Of a DNA stretch of 53,511 nt, positions 1 to 7,361 are shown piece after piece. The translations under genes and the position numbers were made by a program. The first letter of the stretch is position 1. Each line of letters opens with the position of its first letter. Under the pieces are notes generated by a model, which had not been told where the DNA came from, ran no database searches, and saw only the letters and a list, made by a program, of their open reading frames with translations. This DNA is from Prolixibacteraceae bacterium (GTDB lineage Bacteria; Bacteroidota; Bacteroidia; Bacteroidales; Prolixibacteraceae): NCBI GenBank assembly GCA_028282195.1, contig JANQII010000218.1:1-53511 (forward strand), given 5' to 3'.

Positions 1-286
1 TTGGGGTGATAGGGCATGCTTGACTTGACACTAGGATCATAAGATAAAAAAACAGAAGTCTAATACAAACTTAGTCCATCAGATATTTCAACTGATCCAT
101 AACTTGCCAGGTGTTTGAATTAACCGAAACAGATTCCGGATCTTCACTTCGTTCCGTCCGGAATGACGGTCTTGGATGGGCGATGCATCCGGTGTTCAAT
201 ATTAGTCCCAATTCTTAGGTTCTTTGCAAAATCTTTGTGTGCTTTGCGGTTAAAAAAACGGCCTTGACGAATGACCAATTTTACAT
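1..286. other. Intergenic sequence, no gene seen
   Basis: No convincing reading frame is seen. The stretch holds a short inverted repeat, ATTCCGGA at 133-140 and TCCGGAAT at 157-164. It also has a C-poor segment near 220-255 that resembles degenerate intergenic repeats common in Bacteroidota genomes. The resemblance is from memory and was not searched. Confidence 0.4.
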
Positions 287-826
287 TTAAATGATATCGA
301 TCAGGCGGATGTCGAAAGATATTACTGCGTTGGGCGGGATTTTATTCGTTGATCCCTTTCGTCCCCAGGCTAATTCAGAAGGGACCCAGAATTTGTAGCG
401 ACTCCCCATGCCCATCATCATTAAAGCTTCCTGCAAGCCTTCAATTAATTCTTCAACTTTAGCCTCATCAGGCTTATTCAATTGGTAAGTGTCTTTAAGT
501 ACATTGCCATTAAGCAATAAAGCTCGTTGATGAATGAGAACTGTCGAATATTCATCGGGTTTTGGCTTGTTGGTGTCTTCAATAATTTTCCACTGAAGGC
601 CACTGGAAGAAACATTTACCCCTTCTTTTCGGGCATTTTGTTTTAGAAAGTCTTCGCCTGTTTTCTGATTAAATCCTGCAGAGCTTTTGCTCTTTCCTCG
701 TTTTTCTCGTCGTGCCAAATCGATTGTTTTTATCAAACAAAAATAATGAAAAGGAAAAGCCTTAGAGACTGTTTTGATTTTATTTTTTAGAAATATTATG
801 AAGTATTTTTTGCTTAGACAAAGCAA
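287..826 (-). CDS. FKBP-type peptidyl-prolyl cis-trans isomerase, 5' end altered
   Basis: Small single-domain FKBP-type prolyl isomerase, expected to catalyse proline isomerisation during protein folding. The FKBP fold occupies about residues 75-179. The typical C-terminal pattern is visible: an EGLQEALMMMGMGS segment, then a VPSELAWGRKG loop and IPPNAVISFDIRL. The first 21 codons (826-764) lie inside a MITE-like element and read as low-complexity hydrophobic/basic sequence, so this ATG is probably not the native start. In-frame TTG codons at 736 and 718 are alternatives. The gene lies downstream of pmbA on the same strand but behind a strong terminator. I am sure of the FKBP domain and unsure of the start and of whether the gene is still expressed. 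Confidence 0.75.
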   Translation of the reverse strand: MLCLSKKYFIIFLKNKIKTVSKAFPFHYFCLIKTIDLARREKRGKSKSSAGFNQKTGEDFLKQNARKEGVNVSSSGLQWKIIEDTNKPKPDEYSTVLIHQRALLLNGNVLKDTYQLNKPDEAKVEELIEGLQEALMMMGMGSRYKFWVPSELAWGRKGSTNKIPPNAVISFDIRLIDII

Positions 827-944
827 AATTGACGCGAATAGCCTTGTCTATTTAAGGAAATTTTGCAGCAGTATAAGTGAACCTGCCTGCGGTAGGCAGG
901 AAAGACGAATAATAGGATAAATGAATAAATTCAAAACAGTCTCT
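764..944. mobile_element. MITE-like element with terminal inverted repeats
   Basis: A ~181-bp segment bounded by inverted repeats. AGAGACTGTTTTGA at 764-777 matches the reverse complement of 931-944 exactly, and the match continues inward (TTTATT) with one mismatch. It contains no coding capacity for a transposase. Inside is a hairpin, CCTGCCT...AGGCAGG, near 883-901. Non-coding DNA with matched ends suggests a MITE mobilised in trans. Flanking TT/TA-type bases could be a short target duplication, but this is not certain. Confidence 0.5.
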
Positions 945-962
945 TAATTTGATTATGTGCTT

Positions 963-1005
963 AACAAGAAAAACTGAGGCTCTCACTTCAAGTGAGAGCC
1001 TCAGT
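963..1005 (-). terminator. Rho-independent terminator of pmbA
   Basis: Perfect 16-bp arms, ACTGAGGCTCTCACTT at 973-988 and its complement at 990-1005. On the minus strand the hairpin is followed by TTTTCTTGTT. It sits just past the pmbA stop codon and isolates the FKBP gene from the tldD-pmbA transcript. Confidence 0.85.
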
Positions 1006-1017
1006 AAAAGATTTTTA

Positions 1018-2334
1018 TTAAATTCCACTAAAATCTACATTTTTGAATAACAGCGAAGGTGTTCGCCATGAAGAATCAGGCCTTGGATCATTGCCAACTT
1101 CAGCAAGACTTGTCCATAAATCTTTCATATTTCCGGTAATGTTCATTTCAGAAACAGGCTTAATTATTTTACCATTCTCAACAAGGAAACCATCAATCCC
1201 ATAAGAGAAATCACCTGTTGTTCCATTTGTATTTCCACCGTTGAATCCGGTTACAAGAATACCGTTATTCATTTCCTTGATAAGCCCTTCAAGATTTTTA
1301 TCACCTGTTTCAAAAATCAGGTTCGAAGTATCTCCTGTTGTTGGATCCATTTCCAGCTTCTTAGCATAGTAGGTGTCAATAAAATACGTTCCAAGAACAC
1401 CTTTGTCAAAAACAACACGTTTTTTAGCTGCGAGGCCTTCATCATCAAAAAGTTTGCTGCCACGTCCACCAACAATAAATGGATCATCAGTAAGTGTAAG
1501 TTTCTTTGATGCTACTTGTTCGCCAAGCTTATCAATTAAGAAAGAATTCTGTTGTTGAATGTTATATCCATCAAGTGCACTGATAAGCGGATAGAAGATT
1601 CTTCCAACGCTTCGGTTTTCAATAATCATGGAGTACTTACCGGATTTAATCTTTTCCTGGCCAATCTTTTTGATAGCACGATCAAGAGCTTTATTACCTA
1701 CCTCGTCTTTTTTCAGTTTATCAAAGAAAACAGCACTTTCGCGCCAGTTATCTCCCGGGCGGGCATCTCCGCCATCTACAGAAACAGATGCCGAGATATT
1801 GAAATAGCTGTTTTGCGTATCACCTTCAAAACCATTGCTGGTTACCATGATCTTGCTACTCATACTGTCAGAATAGGAAGCAGTAACTGAGATAATTCGT
1901 TCATCTTTATTCAAAGCTTCTTTTTCTGCATCAAAAGCCAGTTTTACTTTTGTTTCCGGCTCAATGTTATCATATGAACTGTCAAGAGTTTTTAAATCAT
2001 CACCATTCCCTTTAAAATATAATTCAGGATCAGGTAACGTGCGGAATTCGTCTTCAGCTAAATACTTTGTGGCTTCAATACCCTGCTCGATAAAACGGGC
2101 AAGTTCTTCTTTGTTAATCCGGTTTGTGCGTTGTACAGAATATTTATTGTCAACAAACAAACGAATGGTCATACTTCTTTGAATAGCTTCTTTAAGCGTG
2201 TCTATCTTTTTTTCGCGTACATCCACATTGCTGCTTTTGCTTTCGGCAATTGTTACGCTGGCTTGGCTGGCTCCATTATCGAGGGCATGTTGCATAGCCC
2301 ATTTGGCCAATGTATATTTTTCTTCTTTTGTCAT
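1018..2334 (-). CDS. pmbA: TldE/PmbA-family metalloprotease partner subunit
   Basis: Member of the TldD/PmbA family, 438 residues, close to the usual ~440-450. In E. coli, TldE (PmbA) pairs with TldD to form a protease that degrades unfolded peptides and processes microcin B17; TldE itself lacks the catalytic zinc site. No HExxxH motif is seen here, which fits the TldE role. The C-terminal region has the family pattern VTGFNGGNTNGTTGDFSYGIDGF and NITGNMKDL. No signal peptide is present: the start MTKEEKYTLAKWAMQ is hydrophilic. The gene is 28 bp downstream of tldD in the same direction, so the two form an operon. The partner TldD has an export signal, which makes the cytoplasmic prediction here puzzling. 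Confidence 0.9.
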   Translation of the reverse strand: MTKEEKYTLAKWAMQHALDNGASQASVTIAESKSSNVDVREKKIDTLKEAIQRSMTIRLFVDNKYSVQRTNRINKEELARFIEQGIEATKYLAEDEFRTLPDPELYFKGNGDDLKTLDSSYDNIEPETKVKLAFDAEKEALNKDERIISVTASYSDSMSSKIMVTSNGFEGDTQNSYFNISASVSVDGGDARPGDNWRESAVFFDKLKKDEVGNKALDRAIKKIGQEKIKSGKYSMIIENRSVGRIFYPLISALDGYNIQQQNSFLIDKLGEQVASKKLTLTDDPFIVGGRGSKLFDDEGLAAKKRVVFDKGVLGTYFIDTYYAKKLEMDPTTGDTSNLIFETGDKNLEGLIKEMNNGILVTGFNGGNTNGTTGDFSYGIDGFLVENGKIIKPVSEMNITGNMKDLWTSLAEVGNDPRPDSSWRTPSLLFKNVDFSGI

Positions 2335-2362
2335 TTTAATTCAGTTTACAGATGATTAATCA

Positions 2363-3889
2363 TTAAGCATTTGTACCGCCTACTGTAAGTTTTTTAACAA
2401 GAACGGTTGGTAGTCCACAGGTCACAGGAACAGACTGTCCGGATTTGCCGCATGTCCAGGTTCCGTTGTCAATCAGGTAATCCTGGGCACACATTGTAAT
2501 GTCAGCAAGTGCCTGAGGCCCGTTACCAATAATGTTAATGTCTTTAATTGGCTGAGTAAGCTTGCCATTCTCAATCAGGTATCCTGATTTTACAAAGAAA
2601 GTAAAGTCACCTGCACCGATCTTAACCTCTCCATTACTGAAGTTGTCCACGTAAATTCCATTTTTCACATTGGAAATGATATCATCTTTTGTATGTGGTC
2701 CGGTTTCCATATAAGTAGCACGCATGCGTGGTAATGGTACATGGCGGAATGACTCCCTGCGACCGTTTCCGGTAGGTGATACATTGTAGTGTTTGGCACT
2801 AATCCGGTCATGAATGTAGCTATTCAGAATACCATCTTTAACCAAATAAGTTTTTTCTGAAGGGATGCCTTCGTCATCCATATTGATAGAACCCCGGTTA
2901 CCAGGAAGTGTTCCGTCATCGATAATGTTTACAAAGTTCTCGGCAACATGCTTACCCATTTTATCAGCAAAAATTGAAGTGCCTTTTCTGTTGAAATCGG
3001 CTTCAAAAGTATGACCAATTGCTTCATGTAAGAGAATTCCGGAACCGCCGGCACCCATTACAACAGGCATCTCACCGGCTTTTGGTTTGGTTGCATCAAA
3101 TAAGATTGCGGTTCTGTCAACAGCTTCTTTTGCAATTTCGTTAACCAGTTCTTCATTCAAAAACTCAAAACCTTTGCGGAAAGAACGAGCAGAATAAGAA
3201 TTTTCCAACTGCCCATCTTTTTCCATAACGCAAACAGCTCCAAGACTTGTCATTGGGCGATAGTCATATGTGAATGTTCCTTCGGAATTATAAAACATGA
3301 CATAAGATGTTTCGTCAGTCATGAATACATTTACTTTTGAAACGCGTTCATCAAGACTGAAAATCTTGTCGTTTAGTTTTTGCACATGAGGTATTTTGTC
3401 TTTTACGCGAACATCTTCCCAGGATTTATCAATGGCATAGTAATCGGGAGGAATAGCTTCATTTAGTTCAGCCGCTGGAATGTTTTTTGTTCCACTGGCT
3501 ATATTTGCAGCAGTCCTGGCAGCTTTGAGCATTGCTTCAGGAGTAATCGTTTCGGAATAAGCAAATCCGGTTTGATCTCCTTTTAAAACCCGGATACCAA
3601 CACCATAGTCAATATTTGAATATGCCCTGTTTACTTTTCCGTCTTCAAGACCAAGACTGTTGAATAATTTATGCTCAAAATACAGGTCGGCATAATCGCC
3701 ACCTTTACTAAGTGCTGTAGAAACTACCTTTTCCAGGATTTCCATGTTTACCTCAAAATGTTCAAGATATGCCATAACATTTTCTGCTAAGGGAGTTGTT
3801 TGACATGAGTGGAGAAATGATGGCAACAGAACACCCCCGGCAACTGTTGCTCCACTGGCTTTTAAAAATTTTCTTCGATTAATGTTCAT
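2363..3889 (-). CDS. tldD: TldD-family zinc metalloprotease with Tat/lipoprotein signal
   Basis: Catalytic subunit of the TldD/TldE protease family, 508 residues. The zinc motif HEAIGH is at residues 288-293, and the C-terminal CGKSGQSVPVTCGLP segment, with Cys480 as the likely third zinc ligand, matches TldD. The N-terminus is unusual: RRKFLK (residues 5-10) is a twin-arginine motif followed by a hydrophobic stretch and a lipobox ending at Cys29 (LHSC). This predicts Tat export and lipidation, whereas classical TldD is cytoplasmic. The start codon is well placed because the signal begins directly after it. First gene of the operon with pmbA. Family assignment is certain; the location is inferred from the signal only. 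Confidence 0.93.
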   Translation of the reverse strand: MNINRRKFLKASGATVAGGVLLPSFLHSCQTTPLAENVMAYLEHFEVNMEILEKVVSTALSKGGDYADLYFEHKLFNSLGLEDGKVNRAYSNIDYGVGIRVLKGDQTGFAYSETITPEAMLKAARTAANIASGTKNIPAAELNEAIPPDYYAIDKSWEDVRVKDKIPHVQKLNDKIFSLDERVSKVNVFMTDETSYVMFYNSEGTFTYDYRPMTSLGAVCVMEKDGQLENSYSARSFRKGFEFLNEELVNEIAKEAVDRTAILFDATKPKAGEMPVVMGAGGSGILLHEAIGHTFEADFNRKGTSIFADKMGKHVAENFVNIIDDGTLPGNRGSINMDDEGIPSEKTYLVKDGILNSYIHDRISAKHYNVSPTGNGRRESFRHVPLPRMRATYMETGPHTKDDIISNVKNGIYVDNFSNGEVKIGAGDFTFFVKSGYLIENGKLTQPIKDINIIGNGPQALADITMCAQDYLIDNGTWTCGKSGQSVPVTCGLPTVLVKKLTVGGTNA

Positions 3890-4212
3890 TTTAGATGTTT
3901 TAAGATTATGCGGTTGTAAGTTCTTTAATTATAACGTTTTCAATATGTAAATGTGTATTATGGGTAGTAAAAAGATCATTAAAATTACGAAATATTGACG
4001 AGATATTTATGCTATATATCATAATTTTTTGTGTTGTAGGGCTAGAAATAGTTAAAAACAGTTGACCAGTAATAACTTGAGGGGTGTTTGGTTGAAAACA
4101 CATTATTTTGCAAGTTAGGGTATGTAATCGCAATATTCTTGTCGATAAATATGTGTTTTTTTGATCTGTATGTGTGTTTTTGCCAGGGTTGTTTCAGGGA
4201 AACACGAACAAA

Positions 4213-4260
4213 TGTAAACTTTGTATTAATTTTTGGCATATTGGTCATACAATGTTTACA
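4213..4260. promoter_or_regulatory. Inverted repeat, candidate operator for GSII
   Basis: Arms TGTAAACTTTGTAT (4213-4226) and ATACAATGTTTACA (4247-4260) are complementary at 13 of 14 positions, with a 20-bp spacer. The right arm overlaps the -33 position of the promoter predicted for the GSII gene, which is where a regulator could block or contact RNA polymerase. No T-tract follows, so this is not a terminator. The regulator is unknown. Confidence 0.5.
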
Positions 4261-4285
4261 ATTTTGCCTTATCGTTATATTTTTG
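4255..4285 (+). promoter_or_regulatory. Predicted Bacteroidota promoter for GSII
   Basis: TATTTTTG at 4278-4285 fits the Bacteroidota -7 consensus TAnnTTTG. A TTTA at 4255-4258, 19 bp upstream, is a weak -33 element. The implied start of transcription is near 4292, about 40 bp before the GSII ATG. Confidence 0.45.
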
Positions 4286-4334
4286 CTGTCAAAATATTGA
4301 AAAATAATATCATTAACTTATAAATTGTAACAAT

Positions 4335-5348
4335 ATGAAATCAAAATTGGAATATATCTGGCTGGATGGTTCAGTGCCAACTCAGCAGTTAAGGGCAAAA
4401 ACCCGTATTGCAGAAAATTTTAGTGGGAAGTTAGAAGATTGTCCAATTTGGTCGTTTGATGGTTCTTCAACGAATCAGGCAGGAGGTGAAGCTTCAGACC
4501 TTCTTTTGAAACCTGTTTTTATAATTCCTGATCCGGACCGTAAAAACGCTTTTTTGGTTTTAACTGAAGTTTTAAACCCAGATGGTACTCCACACGAAAC
4601 CAACGGACGTGCACACATTGAGCAGGAAGATGAAGATTTCTGGTTTGGTTTCGAGCAAGAGTATTTCTTGTATGACCCTAAAACACGTTTACCTTTAGGT
4701 TTCCCTGCCGGTGGTTTCCCGGAACCGCAAGGACCTTACTATTGTGGTGTTGGTGGTTCAAAAGTTTTTGGTCGTGCAATTGTTGAAGAGCATTTTGATT
4801 TATGCTTAGAAACTGGTTTGAATGTTGAAGGTATTAACGCTGAGGTAGCTGCCGGGCAATGGGAATTCCAAATTTTTGCTAAAGGAGCCCACAATGCAGG
4901 TGATCAAATCTGGATGGCCCGTTTCTTATTGGAACGTACTGCTGAAAGATATGGTATTGATGTTGAATGGCATCCAAAACCACTTGGAAAAGACCTTGAC
5001 TGGAATGGTTCAGGTATGCACGCAAACTTCTCGAATGGTTTAATGCGTACTTGCGGTGATGAGAAAGTATTTACAGCTATTTGCGAAGAGTTCGGAAAAT
5101 TTATTCCTGAGCACATTGAGGTATATGGAGCATACAATGATCAACGTTTGACTGGCCTTCATGAAACTCAGTCAATTGATGAGTACAGCTATGGTGTTTC
5201 TGACCGTGGGGCTTCTATCCGTATTCCAGTTGGAACGGTTGAGGATGGTTGGAAAGGTCGCCTGGAAGACCGTCGTCCTGCTTCAAATGCAGATCCTTAC
5301 AAAGTGGCAGCGCGTATTATCAAAACGGTACACGGAGCTAAGATTTAA
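4335..5348 (+). CDS. Glutamine synthetase, GSII (eukaryote-like) class
   Basis: ATP-dependent ligation of ammonia to glutamate, making glutamine; cytoplasmic. Length (337 residues) and motifs match the short GSII class: beta-grasp start KLEYIWLDGS, then PIWSFDGSST near residues 38-47, VGGSKVFGRAI, AGQWEFQIF, and the catalytic-domain motif WNGSGMHANFS near residues 223-233. The C-terminus GRLEDRRPASNADPYKVAARI is also typical. The ATG at 4335 begins directly at the conserved domain. It is a single-gene unit with its own dyad-containing promoter and terminator, converging on the HAD gene. It is one of three GS-fold genes within 7 kb. GSII enzymes are not controlled by adenylylation, so transcriptional control through the upstream dyad is plausible (inference). 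Confidence 0.95.
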   Translation: MKSKLEYIWLDGSVPTQQLRAKTRIAENFSGKLEDCPIWSFDGSSTNQAGGEASDLLLKPVFIIPDPDRKNAFLVLTEVLNPDGTPHETNGRAHIEQEDEDFWFGFEQEYFLYDPKTRLPLGFPAGGFPEPQGPYYCGVGGSKVFGRAIVEEHFDLCLETGLNVEGINAEVAAGQWEFQIFAKGAHNAGDQIWMARFLLERTAERYGIDVEWHPKPLGKDLDWNGSGMHANFSNGLMRTCGDEKVFTAICEEFGKFIPEHIEVYGAYNDQRLTGLHETQSIDEYSYGVSDRGASIRIPVGTVEDGWKGRLEDRRPASNADPYKVAARIIKTVHGAKI

Positions 5349-5371
5349 TTATAGCACTTAAGATATTTTAT

Positions 5372-5405
5372 AGAGCTGTCTGCGTAAGTAGATGGCTCTT
5401 TTTTT
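5372..5405 (+). terminator. Terminator after GSII
   Basis: Ten-base-pair hairpin, AGAGCTGTCT (5372-5381) with AGATGGCTCT (5390-5399), pairing fully with two G-U wobbles around an 8-nt loop. It is followed by a run of T from 5399 to 5405. It lies at the junction with the convergent HAD gene. Confidence 0.8.
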
Positions 5406-5414
5406 AGCTATGAG

Positions 5415-6272
5415 CTATCCAACAGCAACTGAATCACAGACATAGGTTGGAATGATGCCTGTTGACCGGATTTTCATTTTTGCATTCTCCGGAAGTGTAT
5501 TCCCGGAAAGAACAAGGACTGTATCTAAACCAAACTTATTGCCACCAATAATATCCGTGTACAGGGTGTCGCCAACCATTAAGATTTCATCACGATTAAT
5601 TTGCTGTACTTTCTGTGCTTTTTCTAAAGCAAACATAAACATTTGAACATCTGGCTTTCCAAAACGGATAAAACGCTTTCCAACGATATCTTCGACCATG
5701 TCAGCAATACCGCCAATAGCTACCGCAATATCTTTACGTGTTACCGGGTAATTAATATCGGTATTGGCCACTACAACCGACATGTTTTTTCTACGAAGAA
5801 GGTTGATGACTTTATTGATATCGTGGTTCCAGTCAAAACCTTCATCATCCAAAAAAACCAGGCATTTAATATTGTCAACGTGTTCTTGTTGGTCTAAATT
5901 GAGCGTACTGATGGGCATTGTTTGTAAGCCGGCAGTTTCAATATAATGGGCAGATTGTTCGGTTCCGAGGTAGGCTACAGTCCCTGATTTTATTTTTGAT
6001 TTCAGGTATTCCATTGCCAACATTCCGGAAGACAGTACTTTTTCTGTAGTGATTGATGTAATGCCTTTACGATGATATCCCAAAGCAAGCTCTTCCGGGC
6101 TTCTTGATGCGTCATTTGTTAATATGTAATAGTCAATTCCTAATTCATTAAGGTATTCAAAGGTTTTGTCAATGCCATTAATTAATCCTTTGTGATTCTT
6201 TAAAACCCCAAAGGCATCAAAAAACACTGTTTTATAATTTTTTACTATCTTTTTAAATTCAACCGTCTTCAT
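5415..6272 (-). CDS. HAD-superfamily class IIA (NagD-like) hydrolase, atypical motif I
   Basis: A 285-residue HAD class IIA protein. Such enzymes are usually phosphatases of small phosphorylated metabolites. Motif II (TNDASRSPEEL), motif III lysine (GKPDVQMF) and motif IV (GDTLYTDIIGG) are present. Motif I reads DAFGVL at residues 19-24: the nucleophile Asp19 is kept, but the second aspartate, the usual general acid/base, is Phe21. Some HAD-IIA subgroups also have an aromatic residue here, so activity may differ from standard phosphatases. It starts 4 bp after the kinase gene (7320-6277) and is the third gene of a minus-strand operon headed by a GSI-like ligase. A role in the same pathway is inferred from this context; the substrate is unknown. 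Confidence 0.85.
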   Translation of the reverse strand: MKTVEFKKIVKNYKTVFFDAFGVLKNHKGLINGIDKTFEYLNELGIDYYILTNDASRSPEELALGYHRKGITSITTEKVLSSGMLAMEYLKSKIKSGTVAYLGTEQSAHYIETAGLQTMPISTLNLDQQEHVDNIKCLVFLDDEGFDWNHDINKVINLLRRKNMSVVVANTDINYPVTRKDIAVAIGGIADMVEDIVGKRFIRFGKPDVQMFMFALEKAQKVQQINRDEILMVGDTLYTDIIGGNKFGLDTVLVLSGNTLPENAKMKIRSTGIIPTYVCDSVAVG

Positions 6273-6276
6273 CTAA

Positions 6277-7320
6277 CTAAATTTTTAGGGTTTTCAGGAT
6301 TTTTTCTACCTGATAGTTTTTATCAAGGACCGGGAAATAAATATCAAATGCTTCTTTTTGGAGTTTTCTGGCAAAGCTTTCCCTGAAAAAGTATTGTCCG
6401 TCTTTAATCACGTAATTTAAAATGAAAAAGCGATAAGCTTCTTTTATCAATATAACTTCAGCTTCTGTTAGTGGGTAAATTTTGTGATATTCTTTTAGAA
6501 ATATCAGGAAACGGTTTTCCATTAAAGGGTCGACCAAATAGCTAAACACAGTTCGGTCGCCAACATCGGAAACAACACGGCTAAAAAAATAGAAATCCAT
6601 TACACGTGAAGATTCACGGAACCAATCATAATCCCAACGAGAATAGAAACGTCCACTAGCGGTTACAGAGAAGTTCCCAATGTTCCAATCTACAAAAACG
6701 GGTATTGTTTCAATATCTGTTGTATAATTTACCTTGTCCGCATTTTCTAAAAAAATATCGCATTGCTTTTTGATTAAATCGTGGTGTTCCATATTTTCAG
6801 AAAACTCACCACATCTTAACTTTTTGGTTAGCTTATGAATATCAGTAATAACATTCTTTGAGGCTTTGGGGAGCTGGTTACTCACATTAGTACAAGCCTT
6901 GTGAAACCTGGCTAATTCACGGCCCATTTTTCGGATAAGCTTGTCATCTAACCTACGTGGTAGTTTTTGTTGAAACTTAATGGGGTTGTAGAAAACCACC
7001 CAGGCTGAACTTTTATTCAGATGGTAACGATAAATAAAAAGTTCGTTTCTTTTTACCAACGATTGAGCCAGGAAATTTTCGTAGGGGGTTTCCAGGTTGT
7101 TCGCCAGGTTGTTTATAATGATGTGGTCTTCGCGGAAATCTTCGAATTTTCCATATTCTGAAAGTTTAGCAAAAACAGGTTGCCTCTCAAAAAATGAAAT
7201 TTTATAAACGTGGTTGGTTGAAACATGGGCACTAACATCATAAATACCCTTAATTTCATGGCGATCATCAAATTCTTCCCAAGCCAAACGGATTATCTGA
7301 AAATAATCGAGCGTATGCAT
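6277..7320 (-). CDS. APH/choline-kinase-like small-molecule phosphotransferase
   Basis: A 347-residue protein with the aminoglycoside phosphotransferase/choline kinase-like fold, judged from motifs. VFVDWNIGNF contains a catalytic-loop-like Asp211 and Asn216 in the pattern DxxxxN, although the histidine usually two residues before the Asp is absent. WDYDWF at residues 229-234 (Asp230, Asp232) resembles the metal-binding DxD/DFE site. An N-lobe lysine candidate sits in VFAKLSEYG. It should transfer phosphate from ATP to a hydroxyl of a small molecule; the substrate cannot be told. It lies 41 bp after the GSI-like gene and 4 bp before the HAD gene, suggesting one operon. Overall similarity to known kinases is weak, so the family call is moderate. 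Confidence 0.6.
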   Translation of the reverse strand: MHTLDYFQIIRLAWEEFDDRHEIKGIYDVSAHVSTNHVYKISFFERQPVFAKLSEYGKFEDFREDHIIINNLANNLETPYENFLAQSLVKRNELFIYRYHLNKSSAWVVFYNPIKFQQKLPRRLDDKLIRKMGRELARFHKACTNVSNQLPKASKNVITDIHKLTKKLRCGEFSENMEHHDLIKKQCDIFLENADKVNYTTDIETIPVFVDWNIGNFSVTASGRFYSRWDYDWFRESSRVMDFYFFSRVVSDVGDRTVFSYLVDPLMENRFLIFLKEYHKIYPLTEAEVILIKEAYRFFILNYVIKDGQYFFRESFARKLQKEAFDIYFPVLDKNYQVEKILKTLKI

Positions 7321-7361
7321 AATTTCTTCTTTAGTCTGTAGAACCCCAAAAATAGCATGAA

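Larger units (their letters stand above)
3890..4334. other. Divergent intergenic region between tldD and GSII
   Basis: A 445-bp AT-rich region with no supported gene. Short frames in it lack family features and are treated as chance. It must carry the tldD promoter (leftward) and the GSII promoter (rightward). It contains a long inverted repeat at 4213-4260 and a promoter-like sequence at 4255-4285. Confidence 0.7.

Noticed and set aside
1018-3889. TldD/TldE as part of a peptide-antibiotic maturation cluster
   Set aside because: No precursor peptide, cyclodehydratase or transporter gene is nearby; the pair stands alone as in many genomes without such clusters.
3906-4300. Three short frames between tldD and GSII
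   Set aside because: They overlap one another on both strands in AT-rich DNA and show no domain. The region carries promoters and a dyad instead.
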